This document shows positions 9,476-21,840 of a stretch of 64,000 nucleotides of DNA, one piece after another. The notes below the pieces were generated by a model. That model searched no databases. It was not told where the DNA came from and worked only from the letters and a program-made list of their open reading frames with translations. Positions within the stretch are counted from its first letter, which is position 1, and each line of letters opens with the position of its first letter. The stretch comes from Pseudomonas nicosulfuronedens. GTDB lineage: Bacteria; Pseudomonadota; Gammaproteobacteria; Pseudomonadales; Pseudomonadaceae. The position numbers were made by a program, and so were the translations under genes. The stretch spans positions 1 through 64,000 of the forward strand of contig NZ_SWDV01000002.1 in assembly GCF_005877905.1 (NCBI RefSeq), written 5' to 3'.

Positions 9476-10807
9476 ATGGCTAAGCAAGGTGCTCTCTCTG
9501 CGCTGAGCAACGGTGGTGGTTTGTCCGAGCTCTGGGCACGTCTGCGTTTCCTGTTCCTGGCGATCATCGTCTATCGGATCGGCGCGCATATCCCAGTCCC
9601 GGGCATCAACCCCGATCGCTTGGCGGCACTGTTCCGGCAGAACGAGGGGACCATTCTTAGCCTCTTCAACATGTTTTCCGGCGGCGCGCTGGAGCGCATG
9701 AGTATCTTTGCACTGGGGATCATGCCGTACATCTCGGCATCGATCATCATGCAGCTCATGACCGCTATCAGCCCGCAGCTGGAGCAGTTGAAGAAAGAGG
9801 GTGAGTCTGGGCGTCGCAAGATCAGCCAGTACACCCGCTACGCAACTCTCGTCCTGGCACTCGTCCAGGCCATTGGCATGTCCATTGGTCTGGGTAGCCA
9901 GGGCGTGGCCTTCTCCAACGACTTCGGCTTCTACTTCGTGTCGGTCACCACCTTCGTGGCGGGTGCACTGTTCATGATGTGGCTGGGTGAGCAGATCACC
10001 GAGCGGGGTGTCGGCAACGGCATCTCCATGCTGATCTTCTCCGGTATCGTCGCAGGCCTGCCCCGAGCAATCGGTCAGTCCTTCGAGTCCGCGCGTCAAG
10101 GTGACATCAACATCTTCGCCCTGATCGCCATCGGCCTGCTGGCCGTTGCAATCATCGCGTTCGTGGTGTTCATCGAGCGGGGTCAGCGTCGTATCGCCGT
10201 GCACTACGCCAAGCGCCAGCAAGGTCGCAAGGTGTTTGCCGCCCAAACGAGCCATCTGCCGCTGAAAGTGAACATGGCGGGTGTCATTCCCGCGATTTTC
10301 GCCAGCAGCATCCTGCTGTTCCCGGCATCCCTGGGTGCCTGGTTCGGTCAGTCGGAAGGCCTGGGTTGGCTGCAGGACGTCGCGCAAGCGATCGCTCCTG
10401 GTCAGCCGCTGAACATTCTGCTGTTTAGTGCAGGGATCGTTTTCTTCTGCTTCTTCTATACAGCGCTGATGTTCAACCCGAAGGACGTGGCGGAAAACCT
10501 CAAGAAGTCCGGTGCATTTATTCCGGGTATTCGTCCGGGTGAACAGTCGGCTCGCTACATCGATGGCGTGCTGACCCGTTTGACCATGTTCGGTGCCCTG
10601 TACATGACGGCTGTGTGCCTGCTGCCCCAGTTCCTGGTCGTAGCTGCCCACGTACCGTTCTACCTTGGCGGGACCTCGTTGCTGATCGTGGTCGTGGTTG
10701 TGATGGACTTTATGGCTCAAGTACAATCGCACCTCGTTTCTCACCAGTACGAATCCCTCATGAAGAAAGCCAACCTGAAGGGCTATGGCAGCGGTCTGCT
10801 GCGCTAA
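9476..10807 (+). CDS. secY: Preprotein translocase channel subunit SecY
   Basis: 443 residues with ten predicted membrane segments, starting [20 protein letters not shown]. The signatures [21 protein letters not shown] and [20 protein letters not shown] match SecY. It forms the inner-membrane protein-conducting channel with SecE and SecG and is driven by SecA or ribosomes. It starts immediately after the rplO stop and is followed by rpmJ, the canonical end of the spc operon. The long antisense ORF over this gene is a GC-driven shadow. Confidence 0.98.
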   Translation: MAKQGALSALSNGGGLSELWARLRFLFLAIIVYRIGAHIPVPGINPDRLAALFRQNEGTILSLFNMFSGGALERMSIFALGIMPYISASIIMQLMTAISPQLEQLKKEGESGRRKISQYTRYATLVLALVQAIGMSIGLGSQGVAFSNDFGFYFVSVTTFVAGALFMMWLGEQITERGVGNGISMLIFSGIVAGLPRAIGQSFESARQGDINIFALIAIGLLAVAIIAFVVFIERGQRRIAVHYAKRQQGRKVFAAQTSHLPLKVNMAGVIPAIFASSILLFPASLGAWFGQSEGLGWLQDVAQAIAPGQPLNILLFSAGIVFFCFFYTALMFNPKDVAENLKKSGAFIPGIRPGEQSARYIDGVLTRLTMFGALYMTAVCLLPQFLVVAAHVPFYLGGTSLLIVVVVVMDFMAQVQSHLVSHQYESLMKKANLKGYGSGLLR

Positions 10808-10831
10808 TCCGTAAGGTTCGAGGAGTCACTG

Positions 10832-10948
10832 ATGAAAGTTCGTGCATCGGTTAAGAAGCTGTGCCGTAACTGCAAGATCGTCCGTCGCGAAGGCGTCGTT
10901 CGTGTGATCTGCAGCGCGGAGCCGCGTCACAAGCAGCGCCAAGGCTGA
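10832..10948 (+). CDS. rpmJ: 50S ribosomal protein L36, zinc-binding form
   Basis: 38 residues: [20 protein letters not shown], then [18 protein letters not shown]. The CxxC pair, a later Cys and a His make the zinc ribbon of the C+ type of L36. A zinc-free paralogue elsewhere in the genome would usually be Zur-controlled (general knowledge, not visible here). RBS CGAGGAG lies upstream. A terminator follows at 10967-11007. Confidence 0.97.
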   Translation: MKVRASVKKLCRNCKIVRREGVVRVICSAEPRHKQRQG

Positions 10949-10966
10949 GTGTGAACCACGCGTTAT

Positions 10967-11007
10967 AACCCGGCAGCTAGTGTGCTGCCGGGTTGATTAT
11001 TTGTTTT
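10967..11007 (+). terminator. Intrinsic terminator between the spc and alpha operons
   Basis: AACCCGGCAGC-tagtgt-GCTGCCGGGTT, an 11-bp perfect stem, followed by an AT-rich stretch with TTTTT. As at rpsN/rpsH, the end of the 3' arm runs into TTGATT, the -35 box of the next promoter. Confidence 0.88.
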
Positions 11008-11021
11008 TACAGCGCTAATAT
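10993..11021 (+). promoter_or_regulatory. Sigma-70 promoter of the alpha operon (rpsM)
   Basis: TTGATT (10993-10998), a 17-base spacer and TAATAT (11016-11021). The leader to the rpsM ATG at 11079 would be about 50 nt and contains a GC-rich dyad near 11024-11055. Confidence 0.78.
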
Positions 11022-11078
11022 CCGCGCCCTTTCTTGGCTCCCTGGGCGCCGGGTAGCTGTCAATTGGAGTTTTTCTGA

Positions 11079-11435
11079 ATGGCCCGTATTGCAGGCGTAA
11101 ACATTCCGGATAACAAGCACACTGTTATCTCGCTGACCTACATCTATGGTGTTGGTCGCACTACCGCACAGAGCATCTGTGCAGCCACCGGCATCAGCCC
11201 GGCTGTAAAGATCAAAGAGCTGAGCGAAGAGCAGATTGATTCGCTGCGTACCGAGGTGGCCAAGCTGACCACCGAAGGTGACCTGCGTCGCGAAATCAAC
11301 ATGAACATCAAGCGTCTGATGGACCTCGGTTGCTACCGCGGTCTGCGTCATCGTCGTGGTCTGCCGGTTCGCGGTCAGCGCACCAAGACCAACGCGCGCA
11401 CCCGTAAGGGCCCGCGTAAGCCGATCCGCAAGTAA
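11079..11435 (+). CDS. rpsM: 30S ribosomal protein S13
   Basis: 118 residues, [20 protein letters not shown], with the helix-two-turn-helix and C-terminal basic tail [21 protein letters not shown]13 bridges to the 50S subunit and contacts P-site tRNA. It is first in the alpha operon behind its own promoter; RBS TTGGAG lies at about 11062-11067. Confidence 0.98.
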   Translation: MARIAGVNIPDNKHTVISLTYIYGVGRTTAQSICAATGISPAVKIKELSEEQIDSLRTEVAKLTTEGDLRREINMNIKRLMDLGCYRGLRHRRGLPVRGQRTKTNARTRKGPRKPIRK

Positions 11436-11453
11436 TCGCTTAGGAATCTAGTC

Positions 11454-11843
11454 ATGGCAAAACCTGCTGCTCGTCCTCGCAAGAAAGTCAAAAAGACGGT
11501 GGTCGACGGGATCGCGCACATCCACGCGTCCTTCAATAACACCATCGTTACCATTACCGACCGTCAGGGCAACGCTCTGTCCTGGGCTACCTCTGGTGGT
11601 TCGGGTTTCCGTGGCTCGCGTAAGAGCACCCCGTTCGCTGCCCAGGTAGCGGCCGAGCGTGCCGGCCAGGCTGCTCTGGAATACGGTCTGAAGAACCTTG
11701 ACGTCAACGTCAAGGGCCCGGGCCCGGGTCGCGAGTCGGCTGTTCGTGCGCTGAATGCCTGCGGTTACAAGATCGCCAGCATCACCGACGTAACCCCGAT
11801 CCCGCATAACGGCTGCCGTCCGCCGAAAAAGCGTCGCGTGTAA
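11454..11843 (+). CDS. rpsK: 30S ribosomal protein S11
   Basis: 129 residues, [20 protein letters not shown], with the [20 protein letters not shown] core and the C-terminal [20 protein letters not shown] block of S11. It lies on the 30S platform lining the E-site mRNA path. Spacing to rpsM is 18 nt and to rpsD 16 nt. A standard member. Confidence 0.98.
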   Translation: MAKPAARPRKKVKKTVVDGIAHIHASFNNTIVTITDRQGNALSWATSGGSGFRGSRKSTPFAAQVAAERAGQAALEYGLKNLDVNVKGPGPGRESAVRALNACGYKIASITDVTPIPHNGCRPPKKRRV

Positions 11844-11859
11844 TAGGAGACAGTGAGAA

Positions 11860-12480
11860 ATGGCTCGTTACATTGGTCCCAAGTGCAAACTGTCCCGCCG
11901 CGAAGGCACTGACCTCTTCCTGAAGAGCGGCGTTCGTGCCCTCGACTCGAAGTGCAAGGCAGAACAAGTTCCCGGCCAGCATGGCCAGCGTCGTGGTCGC
12001 CTGTCCGACTACGGTCTGCAGCTGCGCGAGAAACAAAAAGTTCGCCGCATCTACGGCGTTCTGGAACGTCAATTCCGTGGCTACTATCAGGAAGCGTCCC
12101 GCCGCAAGGGCTCCACGGGTGAAAACCTGCTGCAGCTGCTTGAGTGCCGTCTGGACAACGTCGTCTACCGTATGGGCTTCGGTTCCACCCGTTCCGAATC
12201 CCGTCAGCTGGTGTCCCACAAGACCATCAGCGTCAACGGTCAGACCGTAAACGTACCGTCCTACCAGGTCAAAGCCGGTGACGTAGTTGCTGTTCGCGAG
12301 AAATCGAAGAACCAGCTGCGTATCGCCCAAGCTCTGGACCTGTGCGCCCAGCGCGGTCGCGTTGAGTGGGTCGAAGTGGACTCCGACAAGAAAGCTGGCA
12401 CCTTCAAAAGTGTCCCGGCTCGTGCCGATCTGTCCGCCGACATCAACGAAAACCTGATTGTCGAGCTCTACTCCAAGTAA
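11860..12480 (+). CDS. rpsD: 30S ribosomal protein S4
   Basis: 206 residues, [20 protein letters not shown], with the S4 RNA-binding domain ([20 protein letters not shown]). S4 nucleates 16S assembly, guards translational fidelity and in E. coli represses the alpha operon through a pseudoknot around rpsM. Whether the short leader here can form such a structure was not established. rpoA follows after 22 nt. Confidence 0.98.
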   Translation: MARYIGPKCKLSRREGTDLFLKSGVRALDSKCKAEQVPGQHGQRRGRLSDYGLQLREKQKVRRIYGVLERQFRGYYQEASRRKGSTGENLLQLLECRLDNVVYRMGFGSTRSESRQLVSHKTISVNGQTVNVPSYQVKAGDVVAVREKSKNQLRIAQALDLCAQRGRVEWVEVDSDKKAGTFKSVPARADLSADINENLIVELYSK

Positions 12481-12502
12481 GGGCTAGAAAATAGGTGCAT
12501 CC

Positions 12503-13504
12503 ATGCAGAGTTCGGTAAATGAGTTCCTGACCCCCCGCCACATCGATGTGCAGGTGGTCAGCCAAACCCGCGCCAAGATCACTCTCGAGCCTCTCGAGCG
12601 TGGTTTCGGCCATACCCTGGGCAACGCGCTGCGTCGCATCCTGTTGTCCTCCATGCCTGGCTGTGCAGTAGTCGAGGCCGAGATCGACGGCGTGCTCCAC
12701 GAGTACTCCGCCATCGAAGGTGTGCAGGAAGACGTCATCGAGATCCTGCTCAACCTGAAAGGCCTGGCTATCAAGCTGCACGGTCGTGACGAAGTGACGC
12801 TGACCCTGGCGAAAAAGGGCTCGGGTGTGGTGACCGCTGCCGATATTCAGCTGGATCATGATGTCGAGATCGTCAACGGTGACCATGTTATCGCCCACCT
12901 GGCCGATAACGGCGCGCTGAACATGAAGCTGAAAGTCGCTCGTGGCCGTGGCTACGAGCCGGCTGATGCCCGCTCGAGCGATGAAGACGAAAGCCGTAGC
13001 ATTGGCCGTCTTCAGCTCGATGCCTCGTTCAGCCCCGTACGTCGTGTTGCCTACGTGGTCGAAAACGCCCGTGTCGAACAGCGTACCAACCTGGACAAGC
13101 TGGTCCTCGATCTGGAAACCAACGGCACCCTGGACCCTGAAGAGGCTATCCGTCGCGCCGCTACCATCCTGCAACAGCAGCTGGCAGCGTTCGTGGACCT
13201 CAAAGGCGACAGCGAGCCTGTTGTTGAAGAGCAGGAAGACGAGATCGATCCGATCCTGCTGCGTCCGGTCGATGACCTTGAGCTGACCGTCCGTTCGGCC
13301 AACTGCCTGAAGGCAGAGAACATCTACTACATCGGTGACCTGATTCAGCGCACCGAAGTAGAGCTGCTCAAAACGCCGAACCTGGGTAAGAAGTCCCTGA
13401 CCGAAATCAAGGACGTTCTGGCCTCTCGCGGTCTGTCCCTCGGTATGCGCCTCGACAACTGGCCGCCGGCAAGTCTCAAGAAAGACGACAAGGCTACTGC
13501 CTGA
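12503..13504 (+). CDS. rpoA: DNA-directed RNA polymerase alpha subunit
   Basis: 333 residues, [20 protein letters not shown]. The N-terminal dimerisation domain (about 1-235; [20 protein letters not shown]) is followed by an acidic linker (EEQEDEID) and the C-terminal domain (about 250-325), whose [17 protein letters not shown] segment contains the residues that contact UP elements and activators. It assembles the core polymerase. It lies in its usual place between rpsD and rplQ, so polymerase and ribosome supply are coupled. Confidence 0.98.
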   Translation: MQSSVNEFLTPRHIDVQVVSQTRAKITLEPLERGFGHTLGNALRRILLSSMPGCAVVEAEIDGVLHEYSAIEGVQEDVIEILLNLKGLAIKLHGRDEVTLTLAKKGSGVVTAADIQLDHDVEIVNGDHVIAHLADNGALNMKLKVARGRGYEPADARSSDEDESRSIGRLQLDASFSPVRRVAYVVENARVEQRTNLDKLVLDLETNGTLDPEEAIRRAATILQQQLAAFVDLKGDSEPVVEEQEDEIDPILLRPVDDLELTVRSANCLKAENIYYIGDLIQRTEVELLKTPNLGKKSLTEIKDVLASRGLSLGMRLDNWPPASLKKDDKATA

Positions 13505-13547
13505 TCGTCGTAGCTACCGAACGTAAAGTTTGGAAAGGAATTGAACC

Positions 13548-13937
13548 ATGCGCCATCGTAAAAGTGGTCGTCACCTGAGCCGCACCAGCGCGCACCGCAA
13601 GGCTATGTTCCAGAACATGGCTGTGTCGCTCTTCGAACACGAACTGATCAAAACCACCCTGCCCAAGGCCAAGGAACTGCGTCGCGTTGCCGAGCCGCTG
13701 ATCACCCTGGCTAAAGTGGATAGCGTTGCCAACCGTCGTCTCGCTTTCGACCGTACCCGTTCGAAAGAAGCCGTAGGCAAGCTGTTCAACGAACTGGGCA
13801 AGCGCTATGCCAACCGTCCGGGCGGCTACCTGCGCATCCTGAAGTGCGGCTTCCGCGCCGGCGACAATGCCCCCATGGCATACGTCGAACTGATTGACCG
13901 CGCTGTTGGCGGCCAAGCAGTAGAAGCTGCAGAGTAA
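13548..13937 (+). CDS. rplQ: 50S ribosomal protein L17
   Basis: 129 residues, [20 protein letters not shown], ending with [16 protein letters not shown] and an alanine-rich tail. L17 is near the tunnel exit on the solvent side. RBS GAAAGGAA lies at about 13532. It is the last gene of the alpha operon; the terminator at 13956-13982 closes the ribosomal block. Confidence 0.98.
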   Translation: MRHRKSGRHLSRTSAHRKAMFQNMAVSLFEHELIKTTLPKAKELRRVAEPLITLAKVDSVANRRLAFDRTRSKEAVGKLFNELGKRYANRPGGYLRILKCGFRAGDNAPMAYVELIDRAVGGQAVEAAE

Positions 13938-13955
13938 GGTTTACGCCTTATAAGA

Positions 13956-13982
13956 AACCGGGCCTTGTGCCCGGTTTTTTAT
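13956..13982 (+). terminator. Terminator of the alpha operon
   Basis: AAACCGGGC-cttgt-GCCCGGTTTTTTAT: a GC stem followed by six T. It lies 19 nt after the rplQ stop. The remaining bases to katA (13983-14209) carry no ORF that I can support. Confidence 0.92.
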
Positions 13983-14209
13983 CGCCTATCGAAAAGTTTT
14001 TATCTATCGATCAGCTCGAATCAATGAATTGGCTGATCCATCCCATTGTCACCGATCCTTAACGGCGTCGACTTCTACTGCTAGCTGAGCTGGATCAACA
14101 GCCGCATAGCCGATGGAAGCGCTTAATTGTCCGATTGGGATGTTGGGCCGCACTCACCGTCCATGTGCAGTGTCGGACTTCCAACACCCCGCCGTTGAGG
14201 AGAGTAACG

Positions 14210-15658
14210 ATGAGTGACAACACCCGCCTGACGACTGCTGCCGGAGCGCCGGTCGCTGATAACCAGAACGTCCAGACCGCCGGCCCGCGGGGCCCGATGC
14301 TGCTGCAGGACGTCTGGTTCCTGGAGAAGCTTGCGCACTTCGATCGTGAGGTGATCCCCGAGCGTCGCATGCACGCCAAGGGCTCCGCCGCCTACGGCAC
14401 TTTCACCGTCACCCACGACATCACCCGCTACAGCCGCGCGAAGCTGTTTGCCGAGGTCGGCAAGCAGACTCCCCTGTTCCTGCGCTTCTCCACGGTTGCC
14501 GGCGAGCGTGGGGCTGCCGACGCCGAGCGCGATATCCGCGGCTTCGCCCTGAAGTTCTACACCGAGGAAGGCAACTGGGACCTGGTCGGCAACAACACCC
14601 CGGTCTTCTATTTCCGCGACCCGCTGAAGTTTCCCGACCTGAACCACGTGGTGAAACGCGACCCGCGCACCAACCTGCGCAATGCCACGCTGAAGTGGGA
14701 CTTCTTCTCGCACCTGCCCGAAGCGCTGCATCAACTGACCATCGACTTCAGCGACCGTGGCCTGCCGCGCAGCTACCGCCACGTTCATGGTTTCGGCAGC
14801 CATACCTTCAGCTTCATCAACGCCGGCAACGAGCGCTTCTGGGTCAAGTTCCACTTCAAGACTCAGCAGGGCATCGAGAACCTGAGCAATGAGGAAGCCG
14901 CCAAGCTGGTTGGCGCCGATCGCGAAAGCTCGCAGCGTGACCTGTATGACGCTATCGACCGCGGCGACTTCCCGCGCTGGAAGATGTATGTGCAGGTGAT
15001 GCCGGAGAAGGAAGCAGCGACCTACCGCTACAACCCGTTCGACCTGACCAAGGTCTGGCCGCACGGCGACTACCCGCTGATCGAGGTCGGCTACTTCGAG
15101 CTCAATCGCAATCCGGCGAACTACTTTGCCGAGGTCGAACAATCCGCGTTCAGTCCGGCGAACATCGTCCCCGGCATCGGTTTCTCGCCGGACAAGATGC
15201 TTCAGGGCCGCCTGTTCTCCTACGGTGATGCGCACCGCTACCGCCTGGGGGTGAACCACCACCAGATCCCGGTGAACGCTGCGCGCAACAACCCGCGCAT
15301 CTATCACCGCGACGGGGCCATGCGGGTGGACGGCAATAACGCTGACATGACCGTCACCTACGAGCCGAACAGCTTCAACCAGTGGCAGGAGCAGCCGGAC
15401 TATTCCGAGCCGCCGCTGACCCTGGAAGGCAGCGCTGATCACTGGAACCACCGCGTGGACGATGACTACTACAGCCAGCCGGCCGCGCTGTTCCGCCTGT
15501 TCGACGAAGCTCAGCGGGAGCGTCTGTACGAGAACATCGCCGGTGACATGGCTGGTGTGCCGGAGGCGATCCAGCGTCGCCAACTGGCGCTGTTCTTCAA
15601 GATCGATCCGGCCTACGGCGAAGGTGTCGCCAAGGCACTGGGCCTGAAGCTGGACTAA
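14210..15658 (+). CDS. katA: Monofunctional haem catalase KatA
   Basis: 482 residues from ATG 14210 ([20 protein letters not shown]); an upstream in-frame ATG at 14135 is rejected because ribosome binding (GAGGAGAG) and homology favour 14210. It decomposes H2O2 to water and oxygen. Catalytic His55 ([14 protein letters not shown]), Asn128 (VGNNTPVF) and the haem-ligand Tyr338 ([14 protein letters not shown]) are all visible, and the length is that of small-subunit catalases. In P. aeruginosa KatA is the major housekeeping catalase. The adjacent ferritin gene suggests joint iron and peroxide management. I could not identify an OxyR site with confidence. Confidence 0.97.
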   Translation: MSDNTRLTTAAGAPVADNQNVQTAGPRGPMLLQDVWFLEKLAHFDREVIPERRMHAKGSAAYGTFTVTHDITRYSRAKLFAEVGKQTPLFLRFSTVAGERGAADAERDIRGFALKFYTEEGNWDLVGNNTPVFYFRDPLKFPDLNHVVKRDPRTNLRNATLKWDFFSHLPEALHQLTIDFSDRGLPRSYRHVHGFGSHTFSFINAGNERFWVKFHFKTQQGIENLSNEEAAKLVGADRESSQRDLYDAIDRGDFPRWKMYVQVMPEKEAATYRYNPFDLTKVWPHGDYPLIEVGYFELNRNPANYFAEVEQSAFSPANIVPGIGFSPDKMLQGRLFSYGDAHRYRLGVNHHQIPVNAARNNPRIYHRDGAMRVDGNNADMTVTYEPNSFNQWQEQPDYSEPPLTLEGSADHWNHRVDDDYYSQPAALFRLFDEAQRERLYENIAGDMAGVPEAIQRRQLALFFKIDPAYGEGVAKALGLKLD

Positions 15659-15673
15659 ACTTCAGCCTGTAAA

Positions 15674-15699
15674 CGGCCGCCCTCTTCGGAGGGCGGTCG
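15674..15699 (+). terminator. Probable terminator after katA
   Basis: CGGCCGCCCTC-ttcg-GAGGGCGGTCG, a long GC stem with a UUCG loop; only a weak T tract (CGTTTG) follows, so termination may be partial. Confidence 0.65.
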
Positions 15700-15791
15700 C
15701 GTTTGTGGGGCATTGCGGACTTGACCCCGGTCATGGCCAGTCGCGACCATAGCGCCGTTTAATTCGCTGTCACGTCCCAGGGAGAAGGCTG

Positions 15792-16256
15792 ATGCAAGGC
15801 CACGCCGAGGTTATCGATTATCTCAACACGCTGCTGACCGGTGAGCTGGCCGCTCGCGACCAGTACTTCATCCACTCGCGCATGTACGAGGACTGGGGCT
15901 TTACCAAGCTCTACGAGCGTCTCAACCACGAGATGGAAGAGGAAACCCAGCACGCCGACGCCCTGCTGCGCCGCATCCTGCTGCTCGAAGGCACCCCGCG
16001 CATGCGTCCGGACGACATCCATCCGGGCAAGACCGTGCCGGAGATGCTGGAGGCCGACCTCAAGCTGGAGCGCCACGTACGCGCCGCGCTGGCCAAGGGC
16101 ATCGCCCTGTGCGAGAAGCACAAGGACTTCGTCACCCGCGATATCCTGCGCGTGCAGCTCACCGACACCGAGGAAGACCACGCCTACTGGCTGGAGCAGC
16201 AACTCGGCCTGATCGCCAAGATGGGTCTGGAGAATTACCTGCAGTCGCAGCTCTGA
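15792..16256 (+). CDS. ftnA: Bacterial ferritin (historically called BfrA), haem-free type
   Basis: 154 residues, [20 protein letters not shown]. Four-helix ferritin fold with ferroxidase ligands (E in [21 protein letters not shown], and TEEDHAYW). The position equivalent to the haem-binding Met52 of bacterioferritin is Thr in this line of descent (EETQHAD versus the DEMKHAD-type motif), so it should form a haem-free cage like the P. aeruginosa protein long annotated bfrA and later recognised as FtnA. It stores iron as ferric mineral. RBS GGGAGAAGG. It lies downstream of katA in the PAO1 order. A haem-binding Bfr is the alternative, considered less likely. Confidence 0.9.
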   Translation: MQGHAEVIDYLNTLLTGELAARDQYFIHSRMYEDWGFTKLYERLNHEMEEETQHADALLRRILLLEGTPRMRPDDIHPGKTVPEMLEADLKLERHVRAALAKGIALCEKHKDFVTRDILRVQLTDTEEDHAYWLEQQLGLIAKMGLENYLQSQL

Positions 16257-16280
16257 TTCAGGCGCGCGCTATTCGCGCGT

Positions 16281-16304
16281 GTCGCGGGCATGGCCCGCTC
16301 CTAC
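16281..16304. repeat. Partial REP-like element
   Basis: GCGGGCATGGCCCGCTCCTAC is a short dyad of the same kind as the GGCCCGCTCCTACA repeat at 26167-26197. It lies between ftnA and the bidirectional terminator. Confidence 0.5.
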
Positions 16305-16314
16305 AAAGGCTCAA

Positions 16315-16352
16315 GAAAAAGCCCCTGCGCCGGAAGGCGACAGGGGCTTTTT
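16315..16352. terminator. Bidirectional terminator between ftnA and uvrA
   Basis: AAAAAGCCCCTG-...-CAGGGGCTTTTT: a stem with A run on one side and T run on the other, placed between convergent genes, so it can serve both strands. Confidence 0.88.
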
Positions 16353-16366
16353 CATGCGGCTGCGGA

Positions 16367-19201
<2,835 letters not shown>

Positions 19202-19232
19202 TGCGGCCTCGCATGGCGGGCGAAAACTATCG

Positions 19233-19262
19233 ATTATACGGGGCGTTTCCGGCACGCGGCAA
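19233..19262 (-). promoter_or_regulatory. Promoter of uvrA
   Basis: On the minus strand: TTGCCG (19262-19257), an 18-base spacer and a perfect TATAAT (19238-19233). It is divergent from a TAGAAT -10-like box at 19298-19303 that could serve the MFS gene. Confidence 0.65.
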
Positions 19263-19411
19263 AGTAGCGCGTGTGTGCCCTTGGACCGTTGGGCTGGTAG
19301 AATGCGCGGCTATTTTTCGGCGTTGGCGACAACCGGCCCTGCAGGGCCCGGGGGCGCGATGCCACGGGGGCAATCCAGCGCATTCCCGTTTTTTCTTTTC
19401 ATGAGGGGCTT

Positions 19412-20800
19412 ATGCAAGATTCCCACACTGAGCGCATGAGTGGCACCGAAACCCGTGCGGCCGCCGGCCTGTCGCTGGTCTTCGCGTTCCGCATGCTCGG
19501 CATGTTCATGGTCCTGCCGGTCCTGGCGACCTATGGCCAGGACCTGGCCGGCGCCACCCCGGCACTGATCGGCCTGGCCATTGGCGCCTACGGCCTGACC
19601 CAGGCGATCCTGCAGATTCCGCTGGGCACGCTGTCCGACCGCATCGGCCGTCGCCCGATCATCATCGTCGGCCTGCTGGTGTTCGCCGCTGGCGCCGCGC
19701 TGGCGGCCAATGCCGATTCCATCTGGGGCATCATCGCCGGCCGTGTCCTGCAGGGCGCCGGGGCGATTTCCGCGGCCGTGATGGCGATGCTCTCCGACCT
19801 CACCCGCGAGCAGCACCGCACCAAGGCCATGGCGATGATCGGCATGAGCATCGGTGTGTCCTTCGCCGTGGCGATGGTCGCCGGCCCCGTGCTGACCCAC
19901 TGGTTCGGCCTGCACGGTCTGTTCTGGTTCACCGCCGGCATGGCCCTGGTGGGCATGCTGATCATTCTGTTCTTCGTGCCCACGCCCGACCACCGCATGC
20001 AGCACCGCGAGTCCAGCGTGGCCAAGCAGTCGCTACTGCCGACCCTGAAGAACGGCGAGCTGCTGCGCCTGGACGCCGGCATCCTGGTCCTGCACGCGAT
20101 CCTCATGGCCAGCTTCGTCGCCTTGCCGCTGGCCCTGGTGGAGCGCGCCGGGCTGCCCAAGGAAGAACACTGGTGGGTCTACCTGACCGCGCTGCTGGTG
20201 GGTTTCTTCGGCATGGTCCCGTTCATCATCTACGCCGAGAAAAAGCGCCAGATGAAGCGCGTGCTGGCCGGCGCCGTGGCGACCCTGATGCTCTGCGAGC
20301 TGTTCTTCTGGGAGTTCGGCAACAGCCTCAAGGAACTGGTATTCGGCATCATCGTCTACTTCACCGCGTTCAACCTGCTGGAGGCCTCGCTGCCGTCGCT
20401 GGTGAGCAAGGTGTCGCCGGCCGGCGGCAAGGGCACGGCGATGGGCGTGTACTCCACCAGCCAGTTCCTCGGCGCTGCCGTAGGCGGCATCCTGGGTGGC
20501 TGGATGTACCAGCATGGCGGGCTCGACGGGGTGTTCATCGGCTGCGCGGTGCTGGCTGCCATCTGGCTGGCGATTGCTGTTACCATGCGTGAACCGCCTT
20601 ATGTAACGAGTATTCGCCTGCCTCTGTCCGATGAGGCGCTGCGCGATGCTTCGTTGGCTGAGCGTTTCAAGGCATTGCCCGGTGTGAGCGATGTGATGGT
20701 GGTCGCTGAAGAAGCGGCCGCTTATGTCAAAGTGGATTCCCAACAAGTTGATCGCACGTCCCTCGAGCGCCTTGCCGGCGCCGAGCAGGCGACGTGCTGA
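19412..20800 (+). CDS. MFS transporter with C-terminal YAM domain (YajR-like)
   Basis: 462 residues, twelve predicted membrane segments. The major facilitator loop motif [19 protein letters not shown] and the motif-B-like [16 protein letters not shown] place it in the proton-driven drug antiporter group. After the last helix, about 65 residues ([19 protein letters not shown], ending near [12 protein letters not shown]) form a soluble ferredoxin-like domain as in E. coli YajR. The substrate is unknown. It is divergent from uvrA and directly precedes ssb (18 nt), the same order as in PAO1. An alternative start at the ninth residue ([10 protein letters not shown]) is possible. Confidence 0.85.
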   Translation: MQDSHTERMSGTETRAAAGLSLVFAFRMLGMFMVLPVLATYGQDLAGATPALIGLAIGAYGLTQAILQIPLGTLSDRIGRRPIIIVGLLVFAAGAALAANADSIWGIIAGRVLQGAGAISAAVMAMLSDLTREQHRTKAMAMIGMSIGVSFAVAMVAGPVLTHWFGLHGLFWFTAGMALVGMLIILFFVPTPDHRMQHRESSVAKQSLLPTLKNGELLRLDAGILVLHAILMASFVALPLALVERAGLPKEEHWWVYLTALLVGFFGMVPFIIYAEKKRQMKRVLAGAVATLMLCELFFWEFGNSLKELVFGIIVYFTAFNLLEASLPSLVSKVSPAGGKGTAMGVYSTSQFLGAAVGGILGGWMYQHGGLDGVFIGCAVLAAIWLAIAVTMREPPYVTSIRLPLSDEALRDASLAERFKALPGVSDVMVVAEEAAAYVKVDSQQVDRTSLERLAGAEQATC

Positions 20801-20818
20801 AGCCTTTAGGAGAGCGTC

Positions 20819-21316
20819 ATGGCCCGTGGGGTTAACAAAGTCATTCTGGTGGGTAACGTCGGTGGCGATCCGGAAACCCGTTACATGCCCAACGGCAACG
20901 CGGTGACCAACGTCACCCTGGCCACCAGCGAGAGCTGGAAGGACAAGCAGACCGGTCAGCAGCAGGAGCGTACCGAGTGGCACCGCGTGGTGTTCTTCGG
21001 TCGCCTGGCGGAAATCGTCGCCGAGTACGTGCGCAAGGGCTCGCAGATCTATGTCGAAGGCAGCCTGCGTACCCGCAAGTGGCAGGGTCAGGACGGTCAG
21101 GACAAGTACACCACCGAGATCGTGGTCGACATCAACGGCAACATGCAGCTGCTGGGTGGCCGTCCGGGCGCCGGTGGTGACGATGCTCCGCGCGCTCCCC
21201 GCGAGCCGCAGCAGCGTCCGCAGCAGGCCCAGCGTCCTGCGCCGCAGCAACAGTCCCAGCCCGCGCCGCAACCGGCTCCGGACTACGACAGCTTCGACGA
21301 CGACATTCCGTTCTGA
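20819..21316 (+). CDS. ssb: Single-stranded DNA-binding protein
   Basis: 165 residues, [20 protein letters not shown]. An N-terminal OB fold (about 1-110) is followed by a Gln/Pro-rich linker ([15 protein letters not shown]) and the acidic tip DSFDDDIPF that recruits partner repair and replication proteins. RBS AGGAGAG. Its 18-nt spacing from the MFS gene suggests some readthrough. A hairpin terminator follows at 21339-21363. Confidence 0.98.
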   Translation: MARGVNKVILVGNVGGDPETRYMPNGNAVTNVTLATSESWKDKQTGQQQERTEWHRVVFFGRLAEIVAEYVRKGSQIYVEGSLRTRKWQGQDGQDKYTTEIVVDINGNMQLLGGRPGAGGDDAPRAPREPQQRPQQAQRPAPQQQSQPAPQPAPDYDSFDDDIPF

Positions 21317-21338
21317 GTCGTACGGTTCCGTCACCAAG

Positions 21339-21363
21339 AGCGCAGCCTTCGAGCTGCGCTTTT
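21339..21363 (+). terminator. Terminator after ssb
   Basis: AGCGCAGC-cttcga-GCTGCGCTTTT: an 8-bp stem followed by four T, 23 nt after the ssb stop. Confidence 0.75.
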
Positions 21364-21421
21364 GCGTTTCTGGGACGCTCGTTTTGGCGAATCTTCGTAA
21401 AGGTCTTTCTCGAAAGTATCT

Positions 21422-21445
21422 ATTTAATTAGCTAGCTAATTAAAT
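21422..21445. promoter_or_regulatory. Perfect 24-bp AT-rich palindrome, operator candidate
   Basis: Each half is ATTTAATTAGCT, and the other half is its exact reverse complement. It is AT-rich in a GC-rich chromosome and lies just downstream of a possible promoter (TTCGTA 21394-21399, 17-base spacer, TATCTA 21417-21422), covering the expected start of the transcript for the gene at 21493. There is no T run, so it is not an intrinsic terminator. Confidence 0.6.
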
Positions 21446-21492
21446 GATTCTGGAATTGCCTTGATGTACGGCAAAACCGGAGAAGAAAAGAC

Positions 21493-21681
21493 ATGAGCAT
21501 TACAGTGACCGAGCGTGACGACGACCACAAATCCCGCGAGTTCCGCGCCATCGGTGGGCGTTGCTGGGATGTGCACCAGGAAGGCCTGCTGGTCGGCATC
21601 TTCCACACCGAAGGCGAGGCGCAGGCCTATCGCATTTCCCTGGAGCTGGAAGCGCGTTACCGCCACGCGGCGGAGTTCTAA
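21493..21681 (+). CDS. Small protein of unknown function, 62 residues
   Basis: MSITVTERDDDHKSREFRAI, then GGRCWDVHQEGLLVGIFHTEGEAQAYRISLELEARYRHAAEF. The codon pattern is that of a real Pseudomonas gene and a GGAGAAGAAAAG site precedes the ATG. It is soluble and acidic with no signal sequence; I do not recognise a family. Upstream, the 24-bp palindrome at 21422-21445 sits where an operator would. A strong hairpin follows at 21691. Function unknown. Confidence 0.75.
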   Translation: MSITVTERDDDHKSREFRAIGGRCWDVHQEGLLVGIFHTEGEAQAYRISLELEARYRHAAEF

Positions 21682-21690
21682 AAAGCAAAA

Positions 21691-21723
21691 AAGCCCCGTG
21701 GCGACGGCCGCGCCACGGGGCTT
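21691..21723. terminator. Hairpin terminator, likely bidirectional
   Basis: AAGCCCCGTGGCG-acggcc-GCGCCACGGGGCTT. On the minus strand it is followed by a run of T, so it mainly terminates the TonB-receptor transcript; on the plus strand the T run is weak. Confidence 0.8.
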
Positions 21724-21741
21724 ATGAGTCCGAAATCCCTT

Positions 21742-21817
21742 TAGGAGCGAGCTTGCTCGCGAACCGCCCAGCATCGGTGCCGCCGGAAACCCCGTTCGCG
21801 AGCAAGCTCGCTCCTAC
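21742..21817. repeat. REP pair (REPIN-like), copy 1
   Basis: TAGGAGCGAGCTTGCTCGCG...CGCGAGCAAGCTCGCTCCTA: two inverted REP units about 30 nt apart. The same pair occurs at 38343, 52156 and 59458. It is typical of Pseudomonas intergenic REPINs mobilised by a RAYT transposase elsewhere. Confidence 0.9.
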
Positions 21818-21840
21818 AAAAAGCGCCGGGTGACGGGCGA

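Noticed and set aside
8855-10744. A 629-codon minus-strand frame opposite rplO and secY
   Set aside because: Antisense to essential, fully recognised genes with the His/Gln/Asp-rich composition typical of shadows.
13983-14209. OxyR-binding site upstream of katA
   Set aside because: ATCTATCGATCAG-like bases occur near 13991, but the four spaced ATAG/CTAT elements of an OxyR site cannot be laid out cleanly.
14123-15583. A 486-codon minus-strand frame opposite katA
   Set aside because: No recognisable motif and no ribosome binding site; katA is complete on the plus strand with its catalytic residues.
19202-19300. LexA (SOS) box upstream of uvrA
   Set aside because: I looked for CTG-N10-CAG-type palindromes near the uvrA promoter and found none convincing.
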